Positions 41,772 through 49,497 of a stretch of 64,000 nt of DNA are shown here, piece after piece. The notes beneath the pieces are model-generated. The model searched no databases and was not told where the DNA came from. It saw nothing but the letters and a program-made list of their open reading frames with translations. The stretch spans positions 310,001 to 374,000 of the forward strand of contig NZ_SLZK01000005.1 in the NCBI RefSeq assembly GCF_004341105.1, written 5' to 3'. The stretch comes from Rhizobium sp. BK418 (GTDB taxonomy: Bacteria; Pseudomonadota; Alphaproteobacteria; Rhizobiales; Rhizobiaceae). Numbering within the stretch: position 1 is the stretch's first letter; each line of letters starts with the position of its first letter. Both the position numbers and the translations under genes were made by a program.

Positions 41772-42428
41772 ATGCAAGGCGAATTGATAAGGGTTGACCA
41801 ATCACGGTCATCCCGGGAAGACCAGCGGTCTTCCATGGAACGGCTGAGGCCGGAGCGGTTAAGGACCGATTGCCCTGTCTTGTTATCGGAAAGGCTCGTC
41901 ATGCGCGCGCCCCATGAAGAAGACATTGACGCCCTTGCCCATCTCGCCAACAACGCCAAAGTCGCCACCATGGTATCGCGTATGCCGCACCCCTATACCG
42001 CCAATGATGCCGCCGACTTTGTTTGGCGTACGCGAAATGGCGAGATTGGCAAGTGCGTCTATGCCATCACCAAGGCCGAGAATGGCGCCTTCATGGGCTG
42101 CTGCGGAGTAGAACCGCACACCGATGAGAGGACTGTCGAGATCGGCTATTGGCTGGGCGAGCCGTATTGGAACCAGGGTTATATGACCGAGGCATGCCAT
42201 TCGCTCGTCGATATGGTGTTCAGGACAAGGCAGCAGGTCGAACAGATCGACGCCCGTTGCCGGGTCATGAACGTCGCCTCGCGCCGGGTCATCCAGAAGT
42301 GCGGCTTCCAGTTCCAGGGATCCGGCCTTGCCGCTTCGCTGGCGCTCGGCAGCAACGTGCCGGTCGAATGGTATCGGCTCGACCGCAAGACCTGGATGTC
42401 GCTGAGAAGCTGGGGGGCAATCTCATGA
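41772..42428 (+). CDS. GNAT family N-acetyltransferase (RimJ/RimL-like), first of a pair
   Basis: This 218-residue GNAT enzyme has the RimJ/L-type core. SERLVMRAPHEEDIDALAHL opens the fold, EIGYWLGEPYWNQGYMTEAC is the acetyl-CoA site (NQGYMT in place of RxxGxG/A), and RVMNVASRRVIQKCGFQ closes it. The ATG at 41772 is chosen because AGGAGG lies 8 bases upstream. A ~35-residue N-terminal segment before the fold (MQGELIRVDQSRSSREDQRS) looks unstructured. The next GNAT gene begins inside its stop codon (ATGA), so both are coupled. They may form a heterodimer, but the substrate (ribosomal proteins, tRNA or small molecules) is unknown. The location next to rplU-rpmA is shared with many rhizobia, from memory. 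Confidence 0.9.
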   Translation: MQGELIRVDQSRSSREDQRSSMERLRPERLRTDCPVLLSERLVMRAPHEEDIDALAHLANNAKVATMVSRMPHPYTANDAADFVWRTRNGEIGKCVYAITKAENGAFMGCCGVEPHTDERTVEIGYWLGEPYWNQGYMTEACHSLVDMVFRTRQQVEQIDARCRVMNVASRRVIQKCGFQFQGSGLAASLALGSNVPVEWYRLDRKTWMSLRSWGAIS

Positions 42429-43012
42429 ACGCCGTTACCCTGCAGAGGCCCAGGACCAAGCCCATGATGCCCGGCCCCGCGCCGGTCATCACGACCGCGA
42501 GGCTGACGCTCCGCCCCCACAGGTTGAGCGACGCTCCGGCGATTGCGGAATCGCTTTCCGATTTCGCGGTCACCAGAATGCTGGCCCGCGTTCCCGCCCC
42601 CTTCGACCGACAGGATGCGCTGGACTGGCTGATCCCGGTCACGTCGGGTGTAATGCCTGACTGGAACTTGGCGATAACTGGCAGTGACGACGTTCATATC
42701 GGCAATGTGTCGATCGAGCTTCGTCACGGCCGCTGGCACCTTGGCTACTGGCTGAACCGCTACTACTGGCGGCAAGGCTATATGAGCGAGGCGGCAGAGG
42801 CAGCGTTGGAGCGTTTCTCGCGGCGCATGCCCGACGTGCCGGTTCATTCGGGCGTCTTTGCCGACAATCCTGCATCGCTCCGGCTGCAGGAAAAGCTCGG
42901 TTTCCGGATGACCGGCTGCAGCGAAATCTATTCTTTCGCTCGCAACACGATGGTCGCCCATATCGAAACCGTGCTGCAGCCCGGCGCGCTGCAGCAGCAA
43001 AAGGTCGCCTGA
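42425..43012 (+). CDS. GNAT family N-acetyltransferase (RimJ/RimL-like), second of a pair
   Basis: This 195-residue GNAT protein starts inside the previous gene's stop (ATGA overlap at 42425), which fixes the start. The core opens with ITTARLTLRPHRLSDAPAIA. The cofactor motif is LGYWLNRYYWRQGYMSEAAE, closely parallel to that of the upstream partner, and DNPASLRLQEKLGFR closes the fold. The two proteins look like diverged copies of one gene. An N-terminal extension of about 20 residues contains PRTKPMMPGPAP. Substrate unknown. A small imperfect hairpin follows the stop. Confidence 0.9.
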   Translation: MNAVTLQRPRTKPMMPGPAPVITTARLTLRPHRLSDAPAIAESLSDFAVTRMLARVPAPFDRQDALDWLIPVTSGVMPDWNLAITGSDDVHIGNVSIELRHGRWHLGYWLNRYYWRQGYMSEAAEAALERFSRRMPDVPVHSGVFADNPASLRLQEKLGFRMTGCSEIYSFARNTMVAHIETVLQPGALQQQKVA

Positions 43013-43018
43013 CATGGG

Positions 43019-43048
43019 AAGGGCGCCGCGTAAACTGCGGCGTCCTTT
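43019..43048. terminator. Possible bidirectional terminator between convergent genes
   Basis: GGGCGCCGC (43021-43029) pairs with GCGGCGTCC (43037-43045) with one wobble pair, followed by TTTC. It separates the second GNAT gene from the convergent hydrolase gene. Confidence 0.5.
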
Positions 43049-43914
43049 CAATCGCTGATCTCGACCTGCAGGGGAAAGTGGTCGGAGCCCGTGGAACTCG
43101 TATCGACGGCGGCGGATTTCAGCCGATCCTTCAAACCGCAACTGACGAAGCAGTAATCAAGATGCATGCGCCTGCCGCAATCCTTCGGGTCCATCCAGCT
43201 ATAGCTTCCGGACGTATAGGCTCCGAGCGCCGCAAAGGCGTCGATCGGCGTGCCGATCCGCGCCGTGCGACCGTGAAACCGGTCGATCGATCCGGCAAAG
43301 GTGCAATATTCCTGCGATTCCGGCTCCATGTTGAAATCGCCCATAATTATGTAGTTCTCCGGCAGCGGCGGCTCCGGAAGTCCGAATTCGCTTGCACCGC
43401 TGAGCGAGGCGCCTTCCTGAATGAAGGCGTTGACGCGATCGCCGAGGTAGAGAAGCTGGGCGATACGCTCGTCGACGGAAACATGGTCGAGATGGACGGA
43501 ATAGACGCGGACAGCGCCGCCCGGCAGGGCAATAACGGCTTCCGTTGCGCCGCGCTGCAAATTGATCTTGTCGACCGTACGGCTGCGCGGCAGAAGCAGC
43601 GTTCGCGTCGACAGGATAGGCCAGCGCGACAGAACCATATTGCCGAACTGGAAACGGGTGCCGCGCGGCAGGGGAATCTGGCCCTCCGGCGCCTCGACAT
43701 GCATGTCGCAGGCTGGTCCATAGACCCAGAAATGGTCGGGAAACAGGGCCGCGATGATACCGGGCATGTCGGCATAATCGTTCCGGATGAAGCCTCTCGT
43801 CACCTCCTGCAGGGCGATGACATCAACGCCGTCGAGACTTTTGGCGATGCGTTCCAGATCGTATCTGCCATCGAGACCGAAGCCGTACTGTATGTTATAG
43901 CTCGCAAAAATCAC
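43048..43914 (-). CDS. Endonuclease/exonuclease/phosphatase family hydrolase
   Basis: This 288-residue DNase I-like (EEP) metal-dependent hydrolase has catalytic motifs in order: FASYNIQYG (Asn), VIALQEV (Glu metal ligand), GNMVLSRWPI, YSVHLDH, MGDFNMEP (Asp/Asn pair) and the terminal GSDHFPLQVEI (Asp-His). The GTG at 43914 is chosen because GGAGG lies about 11 bases upstream and the fold begins right there; the frame to 44019 adds only a basic stretch unlike the family. No signal peptide remains, so it is probably cytoplasmic. Substrate could be a phosphodiester in lipid, RNA or DNA. It is divergent from obg. Confidence 0.85.
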   Translation of the reverse strand: MIFASYNIQYGFGLDGRYDLERIAKSLDGVDVIALQEVTRGFIRNDYADMPGIIAALFPDHFWVYGPACDMHVEAPEGQIPLPRGTRFQFGNMVLSRWPILSTRTLLLPRSRTVDKINLQRGATEAVIALPGGAVRVYSVHLDHVSVDERIAQLLYLGDRVNAFIQEGASLSGASEFGLPEPPLPENYIIMGDFNMEPESQEYCTFAGSIDRFHGRTARIGTPIDAFAALGAYTSGSYSWMDPKDCGRRMHLDYCFVSCGLKDRLKSAAVDTSSTGSDHFPLQVEISD

Positions 43915-43997
43915 GATATTCTTTGACCTCCGCCTGAACCGCCTATATCGAATGGGCCAAGAGGGGTCGCCCAAACGCACCGAGTACTGGAAGTAAA

Positions 43998-45068
43998 ATG
44001 AAATTTCTCGATGAAGCAAAGGTCTATATCCGGTCGGGTGATGGTGGCGCGGGCAGCGTTTCCTTCCGCCGCGAGAAATTCATCGAGTTCGGCGGGCCTG
44101 ACGGAGGCGACGGCGGGCGCGGCGGCGACGTCTGGATAGAAGCCGTCAATGGCCTCAATACGCTGATCGATTTTCGCTACCAGCAGCACTTCAAGGCCAA
44201 GGTCGGCATGCACGGTATGGGCAAGAACCGCACCGGTGCCAATGGCGACGACGTGACGCTCAAGGTGCCTGTCGGCACGCAGGTCCTCGAAGAGGACCAG
44301 GAAACGCTGATCTGCGACCTAACGGAGGAAGGCCAGCGCTTCTGCCTCGCAAAGGGCGGCAATGGCGGCTTCGGAAACGCCCATTTCAAGTCTTCGGTCA
44401 ATCAGGCACCGGACTGGGCCAATCCCGGTCTGCCTGGCGAAGAAAAGACCATCTGGCTGCATCTGAAGCTGATCGCCGATGCCGGCCTCGTCGGCCTGCC
44501 GAACGCCGGCAAGTCGACCTTCCTTGCTTCAGTGACCCGTGCCCGTCCGAAGATTGCGAACTATCCGTTCACAACGCTGCACCCGAACCTCGGGGTTGCC
44601 ACCATCGACGGTCAGGAATTCATCCTCGCCGACATTCCCGGCCTTATCGAAGGCGCGCATGAAGGTGTCGGTATCGGCGACCGCTTCCTCGGCCATGTCG
44701 AGCGCACACGCGTGTTATTGCATCTGGTTTCCGCGCAGGAGGAAAAGGTCGGGAAGGCCTATAGAACGGTCAAACACGAGCTCGAAGCCTATGGCAATGA
44801 GCTGGCTGACAAGCCGGAGATCGTTGCGCTTTCGCAGATCGACGTGCTCGACGATGCGACCCTGAAGAAGAAGGCCAAGGAACTCGCCAAGGCCTGCGGC
44901 AAGACACCCTTTCTGATTTCGGCCGTCACCGCCAACGGTATGACCGAAGTGCTGCGCGCGCTGCGCGACATCATCGTTGAAGCCAATGCCGAGGAAAAGC
45001 CGGCCAAGACGCCGAAGCTGCGCCATCGCGACATGATCCTCACCGACGAGGACGAGAGCGATGAGTAG
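43998..45068 (+). CDS. obg: GTPase Obg/CgtA
   Basis: This 356-residue essential GTPase is involved in 50S assembly, stress and cell cycle. The glycine-rich Obg fold is at residues 1-160 (MKFLDEAKVYIRSGDGGAGS, then RGGDVWIEA). The G domain follows, with G1 GLPNAGKST near residue 167, switch I NYPFTTLHPNLGV, G3 DIPGLIEGA and a G4 that reads SQID (ALSQIDVLDD) instead of NKxD. The C-terminal tail is short and acidic, without the OCT domain of Firmicutes, as is usual in this class. It overlaps proB by 8 bases. The family name is also ObgE/CgtA. Confidence 0.96.
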   Translation: MKFLDEAKVYIRSGDGGAGSVSFRREKFIEFGGPDGGDGGRGGDVWIEAVNGLNTLIDFRYQQHFKAKVGMHGMGKNRTGANGDDVTLKVPVGTQVLEEDQETLICDLTEEGQRFCLAKGGNGGFGNAHFKSSVNQAPDWANPGLPGEEKTIWLHLKLIADAGLVGLPNAGKSTFLASVTRARPKIANYPFTTLHPNLGVATIDGQEFILADIPGLIEGAHEGVGIGDRFLGHVERTRVLLHLVSAQEEKVGKAYRTVKHELEAYGNELADKPEIVALSQIDVLDDATLKKKAKELAKACGKTPFLISAVTANGMTEVLRALRDIIVEANAEEKPAKTPKLRHRDMILTDEDESDE

Positions 45069-46230
45069 CCGTAAACCGCTGGATCGTTACCGAAGGATCG
45101 TCATCAAGATCGGTTCGGCTTTGCTGGTGGACCGCAAGACCGGCCTGAAGAAAGCCTGGCTCGATGCCATGTGCTCCGATATCGCGGGGTTGAAGTCCAA
45201 AGGTGTCGATATTCTCGTCGTATCGTCAGGCGCTATCGCGCTCGGCCGCTCGGTGCTCGATCTTCCCTCCGGCGCCCTGAAGCTGGAGGAAAGCCAGGCT
45301 GCAGCGGCGGTCGGCCAGATCGCGCTGGCACGCGCCTGGTCGGAAAGCCTTTCACGCGACGATACGGTCGCCGGCCAGATCCTGCTGACGCTCGGCGATA
45401 CGGAGGAGCGTCGCCGTTACCTCAACGCCCGCGCCACCATCAACCAGCTTCTGAAGATCGGCGCTGTGCCGATCATCAACGAGAACGACACGGTCGCAAC
45501 CAGCGAAATCCGTTATGGCGACAACGACCGCCTTGCCGCCCGCGTCGCCACCATGACCGGCGCCGATTTGCTGGTCCTTCTCTCCGATATAGACGGTCTC
45601 TACACCGCTCCGCCGCATCTCGATCCGAACGCGCAATTCCTGGAAACCATTGCGGAAATCACCCCCGAGATCGAAGCAATGGCCGGTGGCGCGGCCTCCG
45701 AACTCTCGCGCGGCGGCATGCGCACCAAGATCGATGCCGGTAAGATCGCGACGACCTCCGGCTGCGCCATGATCATCGCCTCGGGCAAGACGGAAAGCCC
45801 GCTTTCAGCAATCGAAAACGGTGCGCGCTACTCCTGGTTTGCGCCTTCGGGCACGCCCGTCACCGCCCGCAAAACCTGGATTGCCGGACAGCTTCAGCCA
45901 GCCGGCATGCTGCATCTCGATGAAGGCGCAGTCACGGCGCTCGGCGCTAGCAAAAGCCTGCTTCCCGCCGGCGTGCGCAGCGTCTCCGGCAATTTCGCCC
46001 GCGGCGATACGGTTGCGATCATCGCCCCCTCCGGCCGCGAGATCGCCCGCGGGCTGGTCAGCTACGACGCAGAGGAAGCCCGCCAGATCGCCGGCCGCAA
46101 GTCGGCTGACATCGAGGCGATCCTCGGTTATCCCGGCCGCGCCGCCATGGTCCATCGCGACGATATGGTCATGACGGCGCAGATCGGTTCGAAATCGGAA
46201 AGGCAGAAGAAGGACGCAAGCTATGCTTGA
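45061..46230 (+). CDS. proB: Glutamate 5-kinase
   Basis: This 389-residue enzyme catalyses the first step of proline synthesis, phosphorylating glutamate with ATP. The amino-acid-kinase domain opens with YRRIVIKIGSALLVD and contains LVVSSGAIALGR, PIINENDTVATSEIRYGDND and LLVLLSDIDGLYTAPP. A PUA domain lies at the C terminus (from ~residue 285: AGMLHLDEGAVTALGASKSL). It overlaps obg by 8 bases and proA by 8 bases, so the three are coupled. ProB is usually feedback-inhibited by proline at the kinase domain; whether this copy is cannot be told here. Confidence 0.96.
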   Translation: MSSRKPLDRYRRIVIKIGSALLVDRKTGLKKAWLDAMCSDIAGLKSKGVDILVVSSGAIALGRSVLDLPSGALKLEESQAAAAVGQIALARAWSESLSRDDTVAGQILLTLGDTEERRRYLNARATINQLLKIGAVPIINENDTVATSEIRYGDNDRLAARVATMTGADLLVLLSDIDGLYTAPPHLDPNAQFLETIAEITPEIEAMAGGAASELSRGGMRTKIDAGKIATTSGCAMIIASGKTESPLSAIENGARYSWFAPSGTPVTARKTWIAGQLQPAGMLHLDEGAVTALGASKSLLPAGVRSVSGNFARGDTVAIIAPSGREIARGLVSYDAEEARQIAGRKSADIEAILGYPGRAAMVHRDDMVMTAQIGSKSERQKKDASYA

Positions 46231-47506
46231 TACGGTTGCGCTAAGCCCTGACATTGACGTGCTGATGAACGACATCGGCCGCAAGGCCAAGGCCGCCGCG
46301 CGACCATTGGGCTTTGCTTCCACCGATGCCAAGAACAAGGCTCTGAACGCCATGGCCGATGCCATCATGGCGAACAGAGCCCATATCCTTTCGGAAAATG
46401 CCAAGGATTTGAAGGATGTGGAGGGTACGGACATGCTCGCCTCCTTCATCGACCGCCTGACGCTGAACGACAAGCGCGTCACGGAAACGGCTGAGGGCAT
46501 CCGTGCGATTGCCGCTCTTGCCGATCCCGTCGGCGAGGTCATCGCCGCCTGGGATCGCCCGAATGGCCTGAAGATCGAACGTGTCCGCACGCCACTTGGC
46601 GTCATCGGCGTCATCTTTGAAAGCCGACCGAACGTCACGGCCGATGCCGGTGCGCTCTGCCTGAAGGCCGGCAATGCGGTGATCCTGCGCTGCGGTTCGG
46701 ATTCGCGCCGTTCCTCGGCTGCGATCCACGCCTGCATGGTGGAAGGCCTCAAGGCAGCTGGCCTGCCGGAACATGCGATCCAGCTCGTGCCCGTCACCGA
46801 CCGCGCTGCAGTCGGCGCCATGCTGGGCGGGCTTGGTGGCGCAATCGACGTCATCGTGCCGCGCGGCGGCAAGAGCCTCGTTGCCCGCGTGCAGAGCGAG
46901 GCGCGCGTACCGGTTTTCGCGCATCTGGAAGGCCTCTGCCATATCTATGTCGATGCCTCCGCCGATCTCGAAATGGCGAAGAATATCATCGTCAACGCCA
47001 AGATGCGCCGCACCGGCGTCTGCGGCGCTGCTGAGACCCTGCTGGTTGACCGCGCCGCGATCAGCACGCATCTGGCGCCACTGGTCGAGGTTTTGCGTCA
47101 GGCCGGTTGCGAAGTCCGCGCTTCGGCAGCCGTTCTCGAGGTGATACCCGGGCTGAAGACTGCGACCGAAGAAGACTGGTCGACCGAATATCTGGATGCC
47201 GTCATTTCCGTTGCCGTCGTTGACGGCATTTCCGGTGCGATCGGCCATATCCAGAAATATTCGTCCAACCATACGGAAGCCGTGCTTGCGGAGGATCCTG
47301 AAGTCGTCGAGCGTTTCTTCACCGAGATCGACTCGGCCATTCTGCTGCACAATGCCTCCACGCAGTTTGCCGATGGCGGCGAATTCGGCATGGGTGCGGA
47401 AATCGGCATTGCCACCGGCAAAATGCACGCGCGTGGCCCTGTCGGGGTCGAGCAGCTCACCTCTTTCAAATACCGCGTTCGCGGCAGTGGACAGACGCGG
47501 CCCTGA
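46223..47506 (+). CDS. proA: Glutamate-5-semialdehyde dehydrogenase (gamma-glutamyl phosphate reductase)
   Basis: This 427-residue aldehyde-dehydrogenase-fold enzyme reduces glutamyl phosphate with NADPH to the semialdehyde that cyclises toward proline. The catalytic Cys is in RRTGVCGAAETLLVD near residue 264. Other family blocks are PLGVIGVIFESRPNVTADAG and VPRGGKSLVARVQ, with the C-terminal GVEQLTSFKY. It overlaps proB by 8 bases. nadD begins 2 bases after its stop. Length matches ProA (about 417-430). The gene order obg-proB-proA-nadD is conserved in rhizobia. Confidence 0.97.
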   Translation: MLDTVALSPDIDVLMNDIGRKAKAAARPLGFASTDAKNKALNAMADAIMANRAHILSENAKDLKDVEGTDMLASFIDRLTLNDKRVTETAEGIRAIAALADPVGEVIAAWDRPNGLKIERVRTPLGVIGVIFESRPNVTADAGALCLKAGNAVILRCGSDSRRSSAAIHACMVEGLKAAGLPEHAIQLVPVTDRAAVGAMLGGLGGAIDVIVPRGGKSLVARVQSEARVPVFAHLEGLCHIYVDASADLEMAKNIIVNAKMRRTGVCGAAETLLVDRAAISTHLAPLVEVLRQAGCEVRASAAVLEVIPGLKTATEEDWSTEYLDAVISVAVVDGISGAIGHIQKYSSNHTEAVLAEDPEVVERFFTEIDSAILLHNASTQFADGGEFGMGAEIGIATGKMHARGPVGVEQLTSFKYRVRGSGQTRP

Positions 47507-47507
47507 C

Positions 47508-48143
47508 GTGAACACAGAGCAGATAGACCGGCACTATCTCCGCATGCCGCATAGCGAACGGGGCATGATCGTCGGTCTGTTTGGCGGTTCTTTCAATCCG
47601 CCGCATGAAGGCCATGCGCTGGTCGCCGAAATTGCCATCCGCCGCCTGGGGCTGGATCAGCTCTGGTGGATGGTGACACCCGGCAATCCGCTGAAGAGCC
47701 GCAATCACCTGGCACCGCTTTCGGAGCGCATCGCCCGCAGCGAAAGCATCGCCTCCGACCCGCATATCAAGGTGACAGCCTTCGAACAGTCCTTCGGTGT
47801 CAGCTACACAGCCAATACGCTCGCCCGCGTGAAAGCACGCAATCCGCATGTGCATTTCATCTGGATCATGGGCGCTGACAGCCTGGAAAACTTCCATCGC
47901 TGGCAGAAATGGCAGGATATCGCGCGCACTTTCCCGATTGCCGTCATCGACCGGCCGGGCTCGACCCTCTCTTACCTCTCTTCGAAAATGGCCAAGACCT
48001 TCGCCTTTGCCCGCATTGACGAGGACGATGCCCGCATTCTCTGGAAGAAGCCGGCGCCCGCCTGGACTTTCATTCACGGGCCTCGCTCGACCTTGAGCTC
48101 GACAGCCATCCGCAACGGCGATCATCATAAAGCCGCGGAATAG
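47508..48143 (+). CDS. nadD: Nicotinate-nucleotide adenylyltransferase
   Basis: This 211-residue enzyme makes deamido-NAD from nicotinate mononucleotide and ATP in NAD synthesis. The nucleotidyltransferase motif GGSFNPPHEGH is near residue 25, and the C-terminal SSTAIR block (here STLSSTAIRNGD) completes the active site. GTG at 47508, 2 bases after proA, is chosen; ATG codons at 47544 and 47565 are possible alternatives since no strong ribosome binding site decides. In relatives, rsfS normally follows nadD; here a mod cluster and an sRNA lie between, and rsfS resumes at about 51.85 kb. Confidence 0.94.
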   Translation: MNTEQIDRHYLRMPHSERGMIVGLFGGSFNPPHEGHALVAEIAIRRLGLDQLWWMVTPGNPLKSRNHLAPLSERIARSESIASDPHIKVTAFEQSFGVSYTANTLARVKARNPHVHFIWIMGADSLENFHRWQKWQDIARTFPIAVIDRPGSTLSYLSSKMAKTFAFARIDEDDARILWKKPAPAWTFIHGPRSTLSSTAIRNGDHHKAAE

Positions 48144-48169
48144 AACGAATCGTCTGGAAAGTTTGCTGA

Positions 48170-48295
48170 AAATAAAAAGCCCGACGCGGGAGGAGGTGCG
48201 TCGGGCTTAAAACTTGATCGACAACTGGGAGGAGGAGTGTTGTCGATCCTATCGGACGGCTATGGGAGGAGGAGAAGCCGTCGGATGATTGTGTT
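48170..48295 (-). ncRNA. Probable trans-acting sRNA with three CCUCCUCCC hairpins (alpha-r14/cuckoo-like)
   Basis: On the minus strand three successive hairpins each expose CTCCTCCC in the loop. Hairpin 1 (5'-most, 48251-48286) has a 7-bp core stem AGCCGTC-like arms. Hairpin 2 (48216-48248) has perfect 10-bp arms GATCGACAAC/GTTGTCGATC. Hairpin 3 (48177-48208) has perfect 11-bp arms AAGCCCGACGC/GCGTCGGGCTT and a T-rich tail, so it is also the terminator. CCUCCUCCC is an anti-Shine-Dalgarno motif. Such RNAs are known in rhizobia and Rhodobacter as alpha-r14 or cuckoo RNAs and act on mRNA ribosome binding sites. The transcript is about 125 nt, ending near 48170. Assignment is by structure and motif, not by a covariance search. 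Confidence 0.8.
48177..48208 (-). terminator. Terminator hairpin of the sRNA
   Basis: AAGCCCGACGC and GCGTCGGGCTT form a perfect 11-bp stem with a 10-base loop. On the minus strand it runs into TTTATTTT. It is also symmetric enough to stop nadD transcription from the other side. Confidence 0.85.
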
Positions 48296-48550
48296 TTACC
48301 ACATTTGTTCAGAACGTGAATATATATCGGTGCATTGCAGCAATGCATTTAGCGCAAGTCTCGCGGAAATACAGTTGGACACGCTGCCATTTTAATCAGC
48401 AAAAACAGACGATTCAAACTTATCATTCTTTCGACCTGCCATTTGCCACCAGGAACTGCCACATTTTCGCCTCGGCGATTTCCGGCTCAAAGCGAGCCAT
48501 GCATCTCGCGAATGCATGAGCATGCGGCGCGGCAAATCACGTCCAGCCAC

Positions 48551-48618
48551 CGTTATATTTTAAGAAACGCAACCCTAGCCAAACCTTCTCTGTCGTTATA
48601 TCCGTTTAAATATTTCGA
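48551..48618 (+). promoter_or_regulatory. Candidate ModE-type operator region of modABC
   Basis: TCGTTATAT (48593-48601) and ATATTTCGA (48610-48618) form an imperfect inverted repeat, like the CGnTATAT...ATATnnCG shape known for ModE sites. A second element, CGTTATAT, followed by AAACG, lies at 48551-48569 and overlaps a TTATAT that may serve as the -10 box. Both lie just upstream of modA. Confidence 0.55.
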
Positions 48619-48634
48619 ACCCGGAGAGAAGATC

Positions 48635-49423
48635 ATGCGTAACCGCCGCCACTGGATGAAACTGGCTGCCGCGATTTCGACCGTCTGGCTTGGCGCAGCA
48701 GCACTTTCTGCTCCAGCCGCAGCCGCCGAGAAGGTCACCGTTTTCGCAGCTGCAAGCGTGAAGGATGCGCTCGACGCCGCCAATGCCGCCTGGGCAAGGG
48801 AAAGCGGCAAGGAAGCCGTCGCCTCCTATGCGGCAAGCGGTGTGCTCGCCAAGCAGATCGAAAACGCTGCTCCGGCCGATGTCTTCATTTCCGCCGACCT
48901 GAACTGGATGGATTATGTTGCCGACAAGAAGCTGATCAAGGCGGACACGCGCTCCAACCTGCTCGGCAATCGCCTCGTCCTCGTAGCTGAAAACGGCAAG
49001 CAGAAGCCGGTCGAAATCAAATCGGGCTTTGATCTTGCTGGCCTTCTCGGGGATGGCAGGCTCGCTATGGGCGAACCGAAATCGGTTCCGGCCGGCAAAT
49101 ATGGTCAAACCGCGCTCGAGAAGCTCGGCGTCTGGAAGTCTGTAGAAGCCAAGGTTGCCTATGCGGAGAGTGTGCGCGCCGCACTCGCTTTCGTTTCGCG
49201 CGGCGAAGCGCCTTACGGCATCGTCTACCAGACGGACGCAGCCGCCGATAAAGGCGTCGCGATCGTCGGCACCTTCCCGGCCGACTCCCACCCCCCAATC
49301 ATTTATCCGATCGCCCTGCTTGCTGAGAGTAAGAACCCGGACGCCGCCGCCTATCTCGACTTCCTGAAGTCGGACAAGGCCGCCCCCTTCTTTACCGCTC
49401 AAGGCTTCACGATCCTGAAATAA
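48635..49423 (+). CDS. modA: Molybdate ABC importer binding protein
   Basis: This 262-residue periplasmic protein binds molybdate (and tungstate). A signal peptide, MRNRRHWMKLAAAIS followed by a hydrophobic core and cleavage after PAAAA, leads into EKVTVFAAASVKDALDAAN. FAAAS is the ModA oxyanion-binding start and YAASGVLAKQIENAAPADVFIS the second contact block. The ATG at 48635 has GGAGAGAAG 5 bases upstream. It is the first gene of modABC. The family feature FVSRGEAPYGIVYQTDA near residue 190 is present. Regulation by ModE and molybdate is suggested by operator-like sites upstream. Confidence 0.95.
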   Translation: MRNRRHWMKLAAAISTVWLGAAALSAPAAAAEKVTVFAAASVKDALDAANAAWARESGKEAVASYAASGVLAKQIENAAPADVFISADLNWMDYVADKKLIKADTRSNLLGNRLVLVAENGKQKPVEIKSGFDLAGLLGDGRLAMGEPKSVPAGKYGQTALEKLGVWKSVEAKVAYAESVRAALAFVSRGEAPYGIVYQTDAAADKGVAIVGTFPADSHPPIIYPIALLAESKNPDAAAYLDFLKSDKAAPFFTAQGFTILK

Positions 49424-49497
49424 TTGCGCAATTAGCGGCTACAGCTTAGCGTGAAGGCTCGCATCGCCGGCCTTCTATGTTTCGGAGAAGATGACGT

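Larger units (their letters stand above)
48144..48634. other. Region between nadD and modA
   Basis: This 491-base stretch has no protein gene. It holds the minus-strand sRNA-like element (48170-48295) and, near the other end, the modA promoter and ModE-type sites (48551-48618). The part between (about 48300-48540) is AT-rich and otherwise empty, and presumably contains the sRNA promoter. Confidence 0.6.
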
